Under the pieces are notes generated by a model. That model made no database searches. It was not told the origin of the DNA and was given only the letters and a program-made list of their open reading frames with translations. From Hellea sp. (GTDB taxonomy: Bacteria; Pseudomonadota; Alphaproteobacteria; Caulobacterales; Maricaulaceae), in NCBI GenBank assembly GCA_020628635.1, contig JAHDEU010000138.1, forward strand, positions 1 through 6,306: a stretch of 6,306 nt of DNA, in the 5' to 3' direction. Of the stretch, positions 6,163-6,306 are shown in pieces; within the stretch, counting starts at the first letter, position 1; every line of letters begins with the position of its first letter. A program made the position numbers and the translations under genes.

Positions 6163-6306
6163 AGCAGGGGGAGGTGGGTTTGCGAAGCGAAAGCGAGCAA
6201 AGTCGGTGGGGGGTGCTCCGGTCTTGCGGGCTGCACCAATCCTCACCTCCAGCGCACCCCCTTCCGACCTTTCTCCCTGGCGGTCGAAAGCCCACCTTCC
6301 CCTGCT
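6163..6306. repeat. Long inverted intergenic repeat, MITE-like, cut by the window end
   Basis: The left arm 6163-6216 begins AGCAGGGGGAGGTGGGTTT and ends GTCGGTGGGGGGTGC. The reverse complement of 6254-6306 begins AGCAGGGGAAGGTGGGCTTT and ends GGTCGGAAGGGGGTGC. The arms are thus similar over about 53 bases, diverging mostly in the middle, around a spacer of 37 bases. A nested palindrome CCTCCCCCGAGCAGGGGGAGG (6154-6174) opens the left end and would be mirrored just past the window. This type of repeat is, from memory, very common between genes in sphingomonads and relatives. It may also serve as a transcription-ending hairpin for the operon ending at 6141. Confidence 0.78.

Noticed and set aside
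5548..6246. A 232-codon - strand frame over the esterase and terminal repeat
   Set aside because: It starts inside the inverted repeat and is antisense to a complete esterase with an intact catalytic triad.

Overview
The window is GC-rich, gene-dense chromosomal DNA with five genes, all on the + strand. High GC in third codon positions, a SleB-type cell wall hydrolase, pyruvate phosphate dikinase and two familiar kinds of intergenic palindromic repeat (GTCATCCCGG...CCGGGATGAC and the CCTCCCCC/GGGGGAGGTGGG type) point to an alphaproteobacterium, most likely a sphingomonad or Erythrobacteraceae-like organism. This placement is inference; no rRNA or other phylogenetic marker is present.

Layout. 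2-1294 is the C-terminal half of pyruvate phosphate dikinase (ppdK), cut by the window edge. 1295-1630 is a gene-free gap carrying an imperfect inverted repeat of about 120 bp. 1631-2752 encodes a PhoD-like metallophosphatase with a lipoprotein signal. 2753-3004 is a 252-bp gap holding an ECF-sigma-like promoter candidate, two small related dyads and three GANTC sites. 3005-3754 encodes a SleB-family cell wall hydrolase with an N-terminal membrane anchor or signal peptide. 3833-5278 and 5275-6141 encode a Baeyer-Villiger-type flavoprotein monooxygenase and an HSL-family alpha/beta hydrolase, overlapping by four bases (ATGA). 6142-6306 is a long inverted repeat that runs to the end of the window.

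How the genes relate. The only clear functional unit is the monooxygenase-esterase pair. In known systems a Baeyer-Villiger monooxygenase turns a ketone into an ester or lactone and a neighbouring esterase hydrolyses it, so this looks like a two-gene carbonyl-degrading or detoxifying operon of unknown substrate. PPDK (central carbon metabolism), the PhoD-like lipoprotein (envelope phosphoester hydrolysis) and the wall hydrolase (peptidoglycan turnover) appear to be independently transcribed neighbours.

I found no CRISPR array, transposase, integrase, tRNA, toxin-antitoxin or defence gene. I do not see a convincing new biological system; the points most worth a second look are the coupled monooxygenase-esterase pair with its altered motifs and the regulatory-looking gap upstream of the wall hydrolase.
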